From Proteobacteria bacterium UBA4656 (GTDB lineage Bacteria > Pseudomonadota > Gammaproteobacteria > Xanthomonadales > Ahniellaceae): a DNA stretch of 15,972 nt. Below, one piece after another: positions 1 through 6,757 of the stretch. Below the pieces are notes generated by a model. It searched no databases and was not told the DNA's origin. It saw only the letters and a list, made by a program, of their open reading frames with translations. The stretch is from contig DHLY01000131.1 of NCBI GenBank assembly GCA_002405525.1, positions 1-15,972 of the forward strand, given 5' to 3'. Numbering within the stretch: the stretch's first letter is position 1; the number at the start of each line of letters is the position of its first letter. The position numbers were made by a program, and so were the translations under genes.

Positions 1-276
1 TGGCGCGGAGCGCCGCGACCGCGGCGATGCGATGATGGGTGCGGCGCTGGATGTCGGACTTGGCTGGCCGGGGCCGCGGGGGGGGGGCGGTGTGCAGGTC
101 TGGCGGCCGCGGGCCGCCGGGGGTTGACTGTGGTCGGCGCGCGATGGCTCCACCGGCGTTCCGGGTTGTCGCCATCCGGCAGTGGTGCCCGCTTTCGACG
201 GCCCCGGCAGCGAAAGCCCGCCGCACATTGCGCGCCGGCGGCCTTCACCGGCCCGCGGGCACGCCGGTTCCGCGCG
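1..276. other. Left-edge region without a convincing gene
   Basis: This stretch is extremely G/C rich, including a run of G around positions 79-87. Reading frames across it translate to Arg/Gly/Pro-rich strings with no domain signal, and they run on antisense to the serine hydrolase gene. The only structure I see is a short hairpin at 102-118 (GGCGGCC, loop GCG, GGCCGCC). It lies about 160 nt beyond the hydrolase stop and could act as a weak terminator for it. No promoter is convincing. Confidence 0.6.
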
Positions 277-2088
277 TCAGTCGCTGCAGATCGTGCGCGG
301 CGGATCGGCGGAAAAGCGGCGGATCGGACTCGTCCAGCGCACGCCTCCGATATCGGTCTCGATGGTCGCTCGCTCGCCGTCGTCGACGCGCAGGGCCATC
401 TGCCCGATCGCGGGCAGGGGCAGGGTGGTGGCCGCCTGACCCGCGTCGCGGTTGAACGGGACGCCGCTTGCGGCGCGGTTGATCGGCCCGCGAAACACCC
501 CGTCGGCCTCGCGGTCGAGCAGGGCGGTCATCCATCCCGGCGTGCCGTCCGCATCGTAGGCGAACCAGGCGGCGTAGATTCGCGCACCCTGGTGCAGGAC
601 GTTCACCCCCCATCCGCTTTGCTGCGGATTCCACCACAGGTCGGTCAGGTTGCTGGCCGTGGAGCGGGTTCCGCTGGTGAACGTGCAGGCCGGCGCGGTA
701 CCGGTCAGTCCGACCGCGACCATTCGCCGCGTGCGGGGTGGCTCGCCGTCGACGCGCGCGGTGAATTCGAGCGACCGGTCGTCGCCGAAGCGCAGGCTGG
801 CGCCGCCGCTCATGGTGCCGACCCGCTGCGCGGGCACGCCGCCCACGATCGCGCTGCCGGGTGCCGCGGACCAGCGCATCAGGGTGCCGCTGAAGGTCCC
901 GTCCGTCTCGGCGCGCACCGCCTCGACGGTGTACCACTCCGGGGTGGCGTCCGCGCCGAACGTGAACCACACCGGCGCGGGCAGGTTGTTGACCTGGGCG
1001 ACCGTCACGCCCCAGCCGGGCTCGCCGGCGTTCATGTAGACGCCGGTGCGGTTGCGCGCCGGCTGCTCCGGCAACAGGCGCGACAGGAATGCGACATCGT
1101 CGAAGCGGCCGCCGGCCGAGCGCGGGCCGTTGCGCGCGACCACCAGGCGCAGCGAGGGAATCACGTACAGGCGCTGCTCGTAGGCGCCGGCCGCCATGGC
1201 GAAGTCGTCCGGCAGGAAGGGCGCCTCGATCAGGCCGAGGATGTGGCGCTCGAATTGCGGCGCGCTGCTGGCGAGTTCATCGGGGACCTCCTGGTTCAGC
1301 CACCAGTACAGGCCATAGGCCGGATTCGGTGCAGTGCCGGTCATCGCCTGCTCCAGCAGTTGCGGCGAGATGAGCTGGCGACCGTTCCAGCGCCCGCCGA
1401 GGCGCACCATTTCGCCGAGGTTGACCCACTCCCGGGTGCGTACGTAGGCGCCGCCGCTCAGTTGCGGGTTGCCGTCGGCGAAGTTGCCGCGCCAACTGAC
1501 CTCGATGCCCAACGGACCGAACAGGCGGCGCTGCATGTAAGCGGTCACGGTTTCGGCGCCGAGCCGGCGCTGCAGTGCGGCGCCGAACACGTTCGGCGCG
1601 CTGCCGTAATCGAACAGGGTTCCCGGCTCGGCCACCGCGCGCGCGCGCAGGAAATCCTCCCAGGTGGATTGCTCCTTCACGTCTTCGAGCCCGCTGGTCA
1701 TGGTCAGCAGATGGCGCCAGGTGATGCGCGAGCGACGCGGGTCCGACTGCCATTCGGGCACCACCGCGACCACCGGGTCGTCGAGGCCATACAGACCGTC
1801 CTCGGCCGCCATCGCGCCGAACAAGCCGGTGAAGCCCTTGCTGCCGCTGGCCAGCAGCACCTGGGTGTTGGCGTTGCCGCCGTTGGCGTAGGACTCATGG
1901 ATCAAGCGCCCGTCGTGCAGCATGACCAGCCCCTGGCCACCGCTGGACTCGTGGTAGGCGCGGGCGGCGGCGATCTGGTCGGCGCTCGGAGGCGGCGCTG
2001 CGAGCGCACACATCGCGGCAGAGAGCGAGGCGGCTGCAAGCGCGGCGCGCAGCCGGCGAGCGATGCAGCGGTGATCGGCAGCGGGCAT
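277..2088 (-). CDS. Secreted serine hydrolase (beta-lactamase/PBP-like) with two C-terminal SGWGV repeats
   Basis: This 603-residue protein begins with a signal peptide (about residues 1-31, arginine-rich start, AxA-type end). A class C beta-lactamase-like domain follows to about residue 340. The SxxK nucleophile motif is S81-G-S-K84, and YGS at about 161-163 fits the YxN/YxS motif. LLTMTSGLED (about 127-136) is typical of the family, which includes esterases, DD-peptidases and amide hydrolases, so the substrate cannot be told. The C-terminal 260 residues hold two diverged copies of a repeat. They start at about residues 348 (GVYMNAGEPGWGV) and 482 (DLWWNPQQSGWGV) and continue with a WF.(F/Y).AD.TP.W segment. 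Repeats of this type occur in extracellular proteins of Xanthomonadales and relatives; their function is unknown to me. The start is supported by CAGGAG seven bases upstream and by the signal peptide. It probably acts in the periplasm or outside the cell. The neighbouring VPTL-CTERM gene is divergent. Confidence 0.9.
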   Translation of the reverse strand: MPAADHRCIARRLRAALAAASLSAAMCALAAPPPSADQIAAARAYHESSGGQGLVMLHDGRLIHESYANGGNANTQVLLASGSKGFTGLFGAMAAEDGLYGLDDPVVAVVPEWQSDPRRSRITWRHLLTMTSGLEDVKEQSTWEDFLRARAVAEPGTLFDYGSAPNVFGAALQRRLGAETVTAYMQRRLFGPLGIEVSWRGNFADGNPQLSGGAYVRTREWVNLGEMVRLGGRWNGRQLISPQLLEQAMTGTAPNPAYGLYWWLNQEVPDELASSAPQFERHILGLIEAPFLPDDFAMAAGAYEQRLYVIPSLRLVVARNGPRSAGGRFDDVAFLSRLLPEQPARNRTGVYMNAGEPGWGVTVAQVNNLPAPVWFTFGADATPEWYTVEAVRAETDGTFSGTLMRWSAAPGSAIVGGVPAQRVGTMSGGASLRFGDDRSLEFTARVDGEPPRTRRMVAVGLTGTAPACTFTSGTRSTASNLTDLWWNPQQSGWGVNVLHQGARIYAAWFAYDADGTPGWMTALLDREADGVFRGPINRAASGVPFNRDAGQAATTLPLPAIGQMALRVDDGERATIETDIGGVRWTSPIRRFSADPPRTICSD

Positions 2089-2249
2089 GGCGGGCTCCTG
2101 GTTTGCCGGTTGACCAGCGGCTCAACGCACGGCCGGAAAAAGGGTTGACGCCGCGACGCGCCGGGCTGCTCCTCAGGTTTGCCCGGGCCGCTGCCGCTGC
2201 GCTGCCAGGCAAGGTCGGGCCGGCAGTGCCCCGGGTTCGTCGTGGCTGG

Positions 2250-2255
2250 TATGCT
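2250..2255 (+). promoter_or_regulatory. Possible extended -10 promoter of the VPTL-CTERM gene
   Basis: The bases TGG-TATGCT (2247-2255) read as an extended -10 element about 100 bases before the start at 2357. No good -35 box sits upstream, which is acceptable for an extended -10. The element also lies in an imperfect inverted repeat (GCTGG...CCAGC). This is a call by eye. Confidence 0.3.
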
Positions 2256-2356
2256 ACCCAGCGACTGCGGGTGCGGGCGCCGATTCTCGGGCCGGGCCGC
2301 TGGTCGGGCTGGCCAAGCCAGCACCCAAGAACGACTCGATAGAAGGGGGTAGGACC

Positions 2357-3259
2357 ATGAAGACCATCACGCTGGCGCGCGCGTGCGCGGCCGGTTTCGC
2401 GCTTTCGCTGGCCGTGGCTCAGGCCGCCTCGGTCGGTGAGGTTTCGACCGCGCCGGAGGCTGGTGCCGTCGTCAACCCGGCGGGTGCCGGACCGGTGTAC
2501 CGTGCGCCGGCTGCGGTGCTCTACACCAACGGCAGCCTGCAGACCGCCGCCACCGGCGGTGGCCCGGCGGGCACCAGTCCGGTTTCGGTGCTCACCGCGC
2601 CCGACACCACGCTCGGGGCGGCCTGCAATGGGGCTGCGGCGGGCACCACCTTCCGCCTGGCCGACGACTTCACCGTGCCGGCGGGCGGCTGGCGGGTGAA
2701 CAAGGTTACCGTGTTCGGCTACCAGACCCAGGGGGCGCCCGGCGGCGCCACCACATCGAGCTTCACTGCGGGCGTGCTGCGCATCTGGAACGGTGCGCCG
2801 AACGTCGCGGGCTCCACCGTGGTGGTGGGCGACACCACGACCAACCTGCAGACTGCGACCAGTTTCAGCGGCGTCTGGCGCGTTTCGTCGACCACGCTGA
2901 CCAACCTTCAGCGTCCGGTGATGGCGGTCGAGCTGAGTATCCCGCAGACCCTGCTTGCTCCTGGCACTTACTGGATCGAATACGGGCTCACCGGTTCGCT
3001 GTCCGCTGCGGCGTTCTGCCCACCGATCGCGGCCAACGGCAACGCCCTGCAGTTCAACGTCGGCGCCAGCACCTGGGCTGCGTTGACCGACGGCGGCAGC
3101 ATGCGCGTACTCGATCTGCCGTTCATCGTGGAGGGGGATCTGGCCGGGGGGTCGCTGGGGCCGTCGGTGCCGGTGCCCACGCTGTCGGCCGCGGGCCTGC
3201 TGCTGGCGGCGCTGGTCATGCTGCTGGGCGGTCTGCTGGCGGCGCGTCGCGCCCACTGA
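2357..3259 (+). CDS. Secreted protein with VPTL-type (IPTL-CTERM-like) sorting tail
   Basis: The 300-residue protein has an N-terminal signal peptide (about residues 1-24, ending AQAA). A Thr/Val/Ala/Gly-rich body without a recognised enzymatic motif follows, probably beta-sandwich in nature. Segments such as RLADDFTVPAGGW and GTYWIEYGL resemble the extracellular beta-rich proteins that carry sorting tails. The last 28 residues are a sorting signal: VPTLSAAG, a hydrophobic Leu/Ala helix, then LAARRAH. This matches the IPTL-CTERM pattern, in which a short proline motif, a membrane helix and an arginine cluster direct envelope sorting. Two cysteines (in AACNG and AAFCPP) could form a disulfide in the exported domain. 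The start is preceded by GAAGGGGG at about nine bases. It is divergent from the serine hydrolase and is followed by a strong hairpin, so it is probably monocistronic. Its ligand or role is unknown. Confidence 0.85.
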   Translation: MKTITLARACAAGFALSLAVAQAASVGEVSTAPEAGAVVNPAGAGPVYRAPAAVLYTNGSLQTAATGGGPAGTSPVSVLTAPDTTLGAACNGAAAGTTFRLADDFTVPAGGWRVNKVTVFGYQTQGAPGGATTSSFTAGVLRIWNGAPNVAGSTVVVGDTTTNLQTATSFSGVWRVSSTTLTNLQRPVMAVELSIPQTLLAPGTYWIEYGLTGSLSAAAFCPPIAANGNALQFNVGASTWAALTDGGSMRVLDLPFIVEGDLAGGSLGPSVPVPTLSAAGLLLAALVMLLGGLLAARRAH

Positions 3260-3290
3260 GCACTTCATGCGCCGCGCGGCGCGACACTGG

Positions 3291-3319
3291 CCGCCGAGGC
3301 AGTCCCTCTGCCTCGGCGG
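3291..3319 (+). terminator. Strong hairpin after the VPTL-CTERM gene
   Basis: CCGCCGAGGCAG (3291-3302) and CTGCCTCGGCGG (3308-3319) pair perfectly over 12 bp around the 5-nt loop TCCCT. The stem begins 32 bases after the stop codon at 3259. No T-run follows, as is common for terminators in very GC-rich genomes, and the hairpin could serve either strand. Confidence 0.65.
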
Positions 3320-3476
3320 GCCTGCGTGACGGCGACCGACTCCGCCCGTCGCTCGCGGGTGGTTCCGGGTCGACGGCGAAGTCCCGCCCGAAGCCCGCCC
3401 GGGAACAGAGCGCACGCTTTCGGCTGATCGCCAAGTGGCTGCCATGGCGGCGGATCAGACAGGTGTCCTGCGCGTC

Positions 3477-3500
3477 GCGTGCCCGCTGCGCGGGGCACGC
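3477..3500 (-). terminator. Possible terminator downstream of the SDR/DUF2867 gene
   Basis: GCGTGCCC (3477-3484) pairs with GGGCACGC (3493-3500) across an 8-nt loop. On the minus strand this hairpin lies about 64 bases after the SDR stop codon. It lacks a T-run. Confidence 0.4.
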
Positions 3501-3563
3501 AGGCCGGCGACCCCGAGTCGAGGGGCGTCGTGATCGGGGCCGGTCGGCGGCTCCTGGTCCGCG

Positions 3564-5051
3564 TCAGGCGGTGTCGCTCGCCGGGTCCTCGGCCTGCCGC
3601 GCGATCTCGCGGGTCATGCCGGCGAACAGCCAGGCGTGGGCCGGCGCGAAGGCGATCCAGTAGACGAGTCCCCAGACGCCGCGCGGGTGCCAGTAGGCGG
3701 TGACCGAGATCCGCCGCGCGCCGCCGCCGGCGGGTTCGATCTCGAATTCCAGCACGCCGCTGCCCGGCGCCTTGAGGCCGAAGTGCAGGGTCAGCCGGCG
3801 TTCCGGTTCGACGCCCAGCACGGTCCACCAGTCGATGGTGTCGCCGACGCGCAGTTCCGTCGGGTGGCGGCGGCCACGCACCAGGCCGGGTCCGCCCAGC
3901 AGCCAGTCGACCCCCTCGCGGATGCGCCACAGGGGCCTGGCGAAGAACCAGGCGTTGTCGCCGCCCATCGTCACCAGCACCGACCATAGCGCCGCCGGCG
4001 ACGCGGTCGACACCGCGCTGCCGCTGGCGCGCTTGGCGTAGAACGCGTGGTCGGGGCGCTGGCCGCGGAACATCAGCGCGCCCTCGGTCCAGCGTGCGGC
4101 AACGGTGTGCATGCGTTCGGCGTCGAGCGCGGCCTGCGCGGCTTCACGGAAGCCCAGCAGCCGCTGCGGCACCAGTGCGCGCAGTGCCTCGTCGTGTGCG
4201 GGGATGTCGTGGCGCAGGCCGCCGATCAGCGCGCGCGCGATCGGGGCCGGCACCGCGGTCACCAGCGACAGCCAGTACGCGGACAGTTCGGGCGTGAGCA
4301 GCGGTACCGGCAGGATCAGCCGCCGCCTGCCGACCAGGGTCGCGAACTCGCGCATCATGGTGTCGTAGCTGATATACTCCGGCCCGCCGGCATCGAAGAT
4401 GCGCCCGGCGCCTTCCGGCAGGGTCGCCACGCGCACCAGGTATTCGAGCAGGTTGTCGAGCGCGATCGGGCTGGACCGGCAGCGCACCCAGCGCGGGGTG
4501 AGCATCAGCGGCAGGTGGTAGACCAGGTCGCGGATGACCTCCCACGCCGCCGATCCGGGCCCGACGATGATGCCGGCGCGGATCTCGGTCACCGGCACCG
4601 CGCCGTGGCGCAGTGCGTCACCCGATTCGCGGCGCGACACCAGGTGCTCGCTGGTCGCATCGGGTGGAATCAATCCGCCGAGGTAGACGATGCGCCCCAC
4701 ACCGGCCATTGCCGCCGCGCATGCGAAGTGGCCCGCGGCCTCGACGTCGAGCCGGCCGAAGTCGCGCCCGGCGGCCATCGAGTGCACCAGGTAGAACGCC
4801 ACGTCCACGTCCGCGAGTGCGGCCGGCAGCGAGGCCGGGTCGAGCGCGTCGGCGGCCACGCGTTCCACGCCCGGCCAGTCGCGCGATTCGATCGCCTTCG
4901 GGTTGCGCGCGGCAGCGCGCACGCGGAAGCCGTGCGCGCGCAGCCGCGGCACGAGGTTCGTGCCGATGTAGCCGCTGGCGCCGAAGACCAAGGCGAGGGG
5001 GGCGGGCGCCGGTCCGACCGGCGCAGCGTCGAAGGCGGTCATCGCCGACAT
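3564..5051 (-). CDS. SDR-type NAD(P)-binding protein fused to a DUF2867 domain
   Basis: The 495-residue protein opens with a Rossmann fold: LALVFGASGYIG (about residues 19-30) contains the GxxGxxG dinucleotide-binding glycines. The following pattern (RVRAAARNP, DALDPASLPAALADVDVAFYLVHSM) is that of NmrA/atypical SDR proteins that bind NAD(P). No classical YxxxK catalytic pair is apparent, which is usual in this subgroup. The C-terminal 150-160 residues, from about WSVLVTMGGDNAWFF to the end, match the DUF2867 domain often fused to these SDRs; it is START/SRPBCC-like, so a lipid or polyketide-like ligand is possible but inferred. I chose the ATG at 5051 because GGAGG lies nine bases upstream. 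An ATG at 5075 would sit before that ribosome binding site. The gene is downstream of, and co-directional with, the GntR regulator, separated by 215 bp. Confidence 0.85.
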   Translation of the reverse strand: MSAMTAFDAAPVGPAPAPLALVFGASGYIGTNLVPRLRAHGFRVRAAARNPKAIESRDWPGVERVAADALDPASLPAALADVDVAFYLVHSMAAGRDFGRLDVEAAGHFACAAAMAGVGRIVYLGGLIPPDATSEHLVSRRESGDALRHGAVPVTEIRAGIIVGPGSAAWEVIRDLVYHLPLMLTPRWVRCRSSPIALDNLLEYLVRVATLPEGAGRIFDAGGPEYISYDTMMREFATLVGRRRLILPVPLLTPELSAYWLSLVTAVPAPIARALIGGLRHDIPAHDEALRALVPQRLLGFREAAQAALDAERMHTVAARWTEGALMFRGQRPDHAFYAKRASGSAVSTASPAALWSVLVTMGGDNAWFFARPLWRIREGVDWLLGGPGLVRGRRHPTELRVGDTIDWWTVLGVEPERRLTLHFGLKAPGSGVLEFEIEPAGGGARRISVTAYWHPRGVWGLVYWIAFAPAHAWLFAGMTREIARQAEDPASDTA

Positions 5052-5060
5052 GCTAGGGAA

Positions 5061-5065
5061 CCTCC
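5061..5065 (-). promoter_or_regulatory. Ribosome binding site deciding the SDR start
   Basis: On the minus strand these bases read GGAGG, nine bases before the ATG at 5051. They support that start over the in-frame ATG at 5075. Confidence 0.6.
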
Positions 5066-5238
5066 GGACCGGCATCCAAGCCCTGCGGCGTCCGCCTGGT
5101 TGCGGCCATGCGGGGAAGCATCGCGAGTATCGGTCCTCGTTCAGGGGTTCGCTGCGGAGCGGCGGGGCAAGCCTCCAACCCCCGCGCCGGGTGCGTCACC
5201 CACCTGCGCACCGCATGGGCCGAATGGCGGTGCGGTCC

Positions 5239-5252
5239 GCCCGGCGCCGGGC
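5239..5252 (-). terminator. GC palindrome just downstream of the GntR gene
   Basis: GCCCGGCGCCGGGC is a perfect 14-bp palindrome starting 15 bases beyond the regulator stop codon (TAG at 5267-5269). A stem of about 5 bp with a 4-nt loop is possible. In sequence this rich in G and C, such palindromes also arise by chance. Confidence 0.25.
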
Positions 5253-5266
5253 CGTGGGGCCCCCGT

Positions 5267-5977
5267 CTACCTGCCGCCCGGGACGGGCGGTGCGCCGGGA
5301 CCGAGCCGCGCGGCGGCGATCGCCCAAGCGTGTTCGACGTGCTCGCGCATCGCCGCCTCCGCGGCATCGGCATCCCCGCGCTCCAGCGCAGCGAGGATGG
5401 CCTCGTGACCGTGGTCGGCCCCGGCGCGGTCGGTGTCCGCGGCGCCGGCGCCGAACAGCCCCAGGTGGACGAAACGCTCGCCCTCGTCGGCGATCGCGTC
5501 CAGCACTGCGACCAGCCGCGAATTGCCGGTGGCCAACGCGATCGCGCGATGGAACGCGCGGTTGGACGCCAGGAACGACTGACGGTCGGTCGGACTGTGC
5601 GCGTCGCGCGGCGAGCGGTTGAGGCGCCGCAGCGACGCGGCGTCGATCCGCCCGGTGGCAAGCCTTGCAGCGCGCGGTTCGAGCGCCAGCCGCAGTTCGA
5701 ACAGTTCGTGGACCGACTGCGCGGTGATCGGCGCGACGGTGTGGCCGTGCCGGGCCACCGGAATGATCAGGCCGAGCTGGGCAAGCCGCGTCAGCGCGGC
5801 GCGGGCCGCGGCCCGGCCGAGTCCGAAGCGGGCCGACAGCGCCACCTCCGAAAAGGTGCTTCCCGGGGCGAGGCGGCAGGCGACGATCGCGGACTTGATC
5901 CGCGCGAACGCCGCGTCGCTCTGGCGTCCGGTGGCGTCGGCGACGCGGCGCCGGGACCGGGTCCTGCTGGTACTCAT
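5267..5977 (-). CDS. GntR-family regulator, FCD (FadR-like) subgroup
   Basis: The 236-residue protein has an N-terminal winged helix (about residues 20-82): AFARIKSAIVACRLAPGSTFSE, then a recognition region ending in LTRLAQLGLIIPVARHGHTV, typical of GntR proteins. The C-terminal all-helical FCD ligand domain follows (about 88-225). Its metal-site positions are partly visible: NRAFH (N139 where Asp is usual, H143), H191 in GHEAILAAL and H213 in REHVEHA. FCD domains usually sense small organic acids through a bound metal, so the Asp-to-Asn change may alter metal affinity. The gene is divergent from the MAPEG cassette. The 98-bp space up to the first small frame holds a palindrome and TGACATG repeats that are good operator candidates, suggesting it represses itself and the cassette. 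No strong ribosome binding site precedes the ATG at 5977. Confidence 0.88.
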   Translation of the reverse strand: MSTSRTRSRRRVADATGRQSDAAFARIKSAIVACRLAPGSTFSEVALSARFGLGRAAARAALTRLAQLGLIIPVARHGHTVAPITAQSVHELFELRLALEPRAARLATGRIDAASLRRLNRSPRDAHSPTDRQSFLASNRAFHRAIALATGNSRLVAVLDAIADEGERFVHLGLFGAGAADTDRAGADHGHEAILAALERGDADAAEAAMREHVEHAWAIAAARLGPGAPPVPGGR

Positions 5978-6003
5978 GCTGGCGCCGGAGTGCGGAAGTT
6001 GCG

Positions 6004-6024
6004 TGACATGCTATTGACATGTCA
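6004..6024. promoter_or_regulatory. Candidate GntR operator (palindrome plus repeated half-site)
   Basis: TGACATGTCA at 6015-6024 is a perfect 10-bp palindrome. A further TGACATG copy begins at 6004, exactly 11 bases earlier, about one helical turn, so two sites would face the same side of the DNA. The block sits 27-47 bases upstream of the regulator start codon and overlaps the plus-strand -35 box. Binding by the GntR protein is inferred from position. Confidence 0.45.
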
Positions 6025-6042
6025 GCAGGTGTTCAATAACGT
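6014..6042 (+). promoter_or_regulatory. Promoter of the MAPEG cassette
   Basis: A perfect TTGACA (6014-6019) is followed after 17 bases by TAACGT (6037-6042). That is the canonical spacing for a sigma-70 promoter with a moderate -10 box. The -35 box lies inside the palindromic operator candidate, so a bound repressor would block RNA polymerase. Transcription would begin near 6049, about 27 bases before the first small frame. Confidence 0.45.
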
Positions 6043-6075
6043 CGGCTGCGCCTGCCGCCCTCCCGGGAGTCGTCC

Positions 6076-6216
6076 ATGCCCAAGCCCGATTGCCGCCACG
6101 CACTGCCGCCGGGCGGCGCCCGTCGCGCGCCGCCCGGCGCGCGGGCCACCCGCTCGCTCGCTGTCGCCACCCGCGCGCGCCGGGGCGCCTGGTTCTCGGA
6201 TGGGGCGCGCCCGTGA
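6076..6216 (+). CDS. Possible 46-residue Arg/Pro/Ala-rich leader frame overlapping the MAPEG start
   Basis: The ATG at 6076 has GGGAG six bases upstream, the best ribosome binding site in this cassette. The frame runs 46 codons to a TGA at 6214-6216 that shares GTGA with the MAPEG start (6213-6215). The product (begins MPKPDCRHALPPGG, ends GAWFSDGARP) is strongly basic and matches no family I know. Third-position GC is high (41 of 46), but positions one and two are also near 80%, so codon bias neither proves nor excludes coding. It could be a translated leader that delivers ribosomes to the MAPEG gene, a true small protein, or chance. Confidence 0.4.
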   Translation: MPKPDCRHALPPGGARRAPPGARATRSLAVATRARRGAWFSDGARP

Positions 6217-6662
6217 GCGGTGCGACGCCATCGGCCGACGCGGCGGCGGTCCTGCACGCCATCCTCGCGCTTGCCGGCTGGAGCGTGGTGATGCTGGCAT
6301 GGATGTACGCCACGCGGCTGCCGGCAATGACGCGCGCCGGGCTCGCACCGCAGGATGCGGCCCGCATCGCCGACCTCCAGGGTCGTCTTCCGCGACGGGT
6401 CGAGCAGGTTGCCGACAACTACAACCACCTGATGGAGGCCCCCACCGTGTTCTATGCGGTTGCGCTCGCCGTGGTCGCGCTCGGCGCCGCCGACGGGGTG
6501 CATGCCGCCTGCGCGTGGGCTTTCGTCGGGCTGCGCGTCGCCCATTCGATCGTCCAGGCGACGCGGAACCCGGTGGTGCCGCGACTTGTCCTGTTTCTGG
6601 CCTCCTGGTTCGCGGTGGTGGTCATGCTCGTCCGCGTGGCGCTCGCCGGGGGTGCGCCGTGA
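6213..6662 (+). CDS. MAPEG-family integral membrane protein
   Basis: The 149-residue product (start GTG, beginning VSGATPSADAAAVLHAI) has four predicted membrane helices. It carries MAPEG family marks: DNYNHLMEAPTVFYAVAL in the loop after helix 1 into helix 2, and RVAHSIVQATRNPVVPR before the last helix. MAPEG proteins include membrane glutathione transferases and eicosanoid enzymes; bacterial members are mostly uncharacterised and may conjugate glutathione to hydrophobic electrophiles. I preferred the GTG at 6213 to an ATG at 6090. The sequence upstream of 6213 in this frame is Arg-rich and not membrane-like, and 6213 makes a 4-nt overlap with the preceding short frame. The gene ends in GTGA overlapping the next short frame. 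The facing GntR gene and shared operator region suggest induction by a small ligand. Confidence 0.85.
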   Translation: MSGATPSADAAAVLHAILALAGWSVVMLAWMYATRLPAMTRAGLAPQDAARIADLQGRLPRRVEQVADNYNHLMEAPTVFYAVALAVVALGAADGVHAACAWAFVGLRVAHSIVQATRNPVVPRLVLFLASWFAVVVMLVRVALAGGAP

Positions 6663-6757
6663 AGCGCAGCGCGCGGGTCGCATCGGCGCGGCCTGGTGCC
6701 GGCAGTGCGCCGCGGCTGCGCGCCCCGGTCGTGGCGGCGTGGGAAGACGTCCAATGA
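6659..6757 (+). CDS. Possible 32-residue linking frame between MAPEG and the small membrane protein
   Basis: A GTG at 6659 overlaps the MAPEG stop as GTGA. The frame runs 32 codons to a TGA at 6755-6757 that overlaps the next start as ATGA. GGGGGTG just upstream resembles a ribosome binding site. The product is Arg/Ala-rich (begins VKRSARVASARPG, ends AAWEDVQ) and unrecognised. Its exact fit between two overlaps suggests a coupling frame, but its shortness and weak codon signal (26 of 32 third positions are G/C) leave chance open. Confidence 0.3.
   Translation: MKRSARVASARPGAGSAPRLRAPVVAAWEDVQ

Larger units (their letters stand above)
3260..3563. other. Convergent intergenic region with two hairpins
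   Basis: This 304-bp gap lies between the convergent VPTL-CTERM and SDR genes. It holds a 14-bp palindrome GCGCCGCGCGGCGC (3269-3282), a perfect 12-bp stem (3291-3319) and a second hairpin (3477-3500). Reading frames through it look like non-coding shadows. I see no gene or promoter. Confidence 0.6.

Noticed and set aside
124..129. TTGACT as a -35 box near the left edge
   Set aside because: No -10-like hexamer lies 16-18 bases downstream and no gene follows on that strand.
124..2148. 674-codon plus-strand frame opposite the serine hydrolase
   Set aside because: Its translation is Arg/Ala/Gly/His-rich with no motifs, and the minus strand has a full enzyme with signal peptide and ribosome binding site. 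Long antisense frames are expected at this GC content.
2108..2150. Repeated GTTGAC and a short GTTGA/TCAAC inverted repeat before the serine hydrolase
   Set aside because: The arms are only 5 bp and the spacing fits no clear promoter or operator. It may be chance in a short AT-richer patch.
1895..3445. 516-codon minus-strand frame spanning the divergent intergenic region
   Set aside because: It runs antisense across the VPTL-CTERM gene and through a promoter region. Its product is Arg/Gly-rich without domain features.
4370..4381. AT-rich TGATATACTCC considered as an internal promoter
   Set aside because: On the minus strand it simply encodes Glu-Tyr-Ile-Ser in the SDR protein, and no suitable -35 box or downstream start is present.
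4047..5408. 453-codon plus-strand frame opposite the SDR gene
   Set aside because: Antisense shadow; the SDR/DUF2867 protein on the other strand has clear domains.
5108..6757. 549-codon plus-strand frame crossing the GntR gene
   Set aside because: It covers the regulator and its operator in antisense and looks like low-complexity noise. Only its last 32 codons (6659-6757) may be used as a separate short frame.
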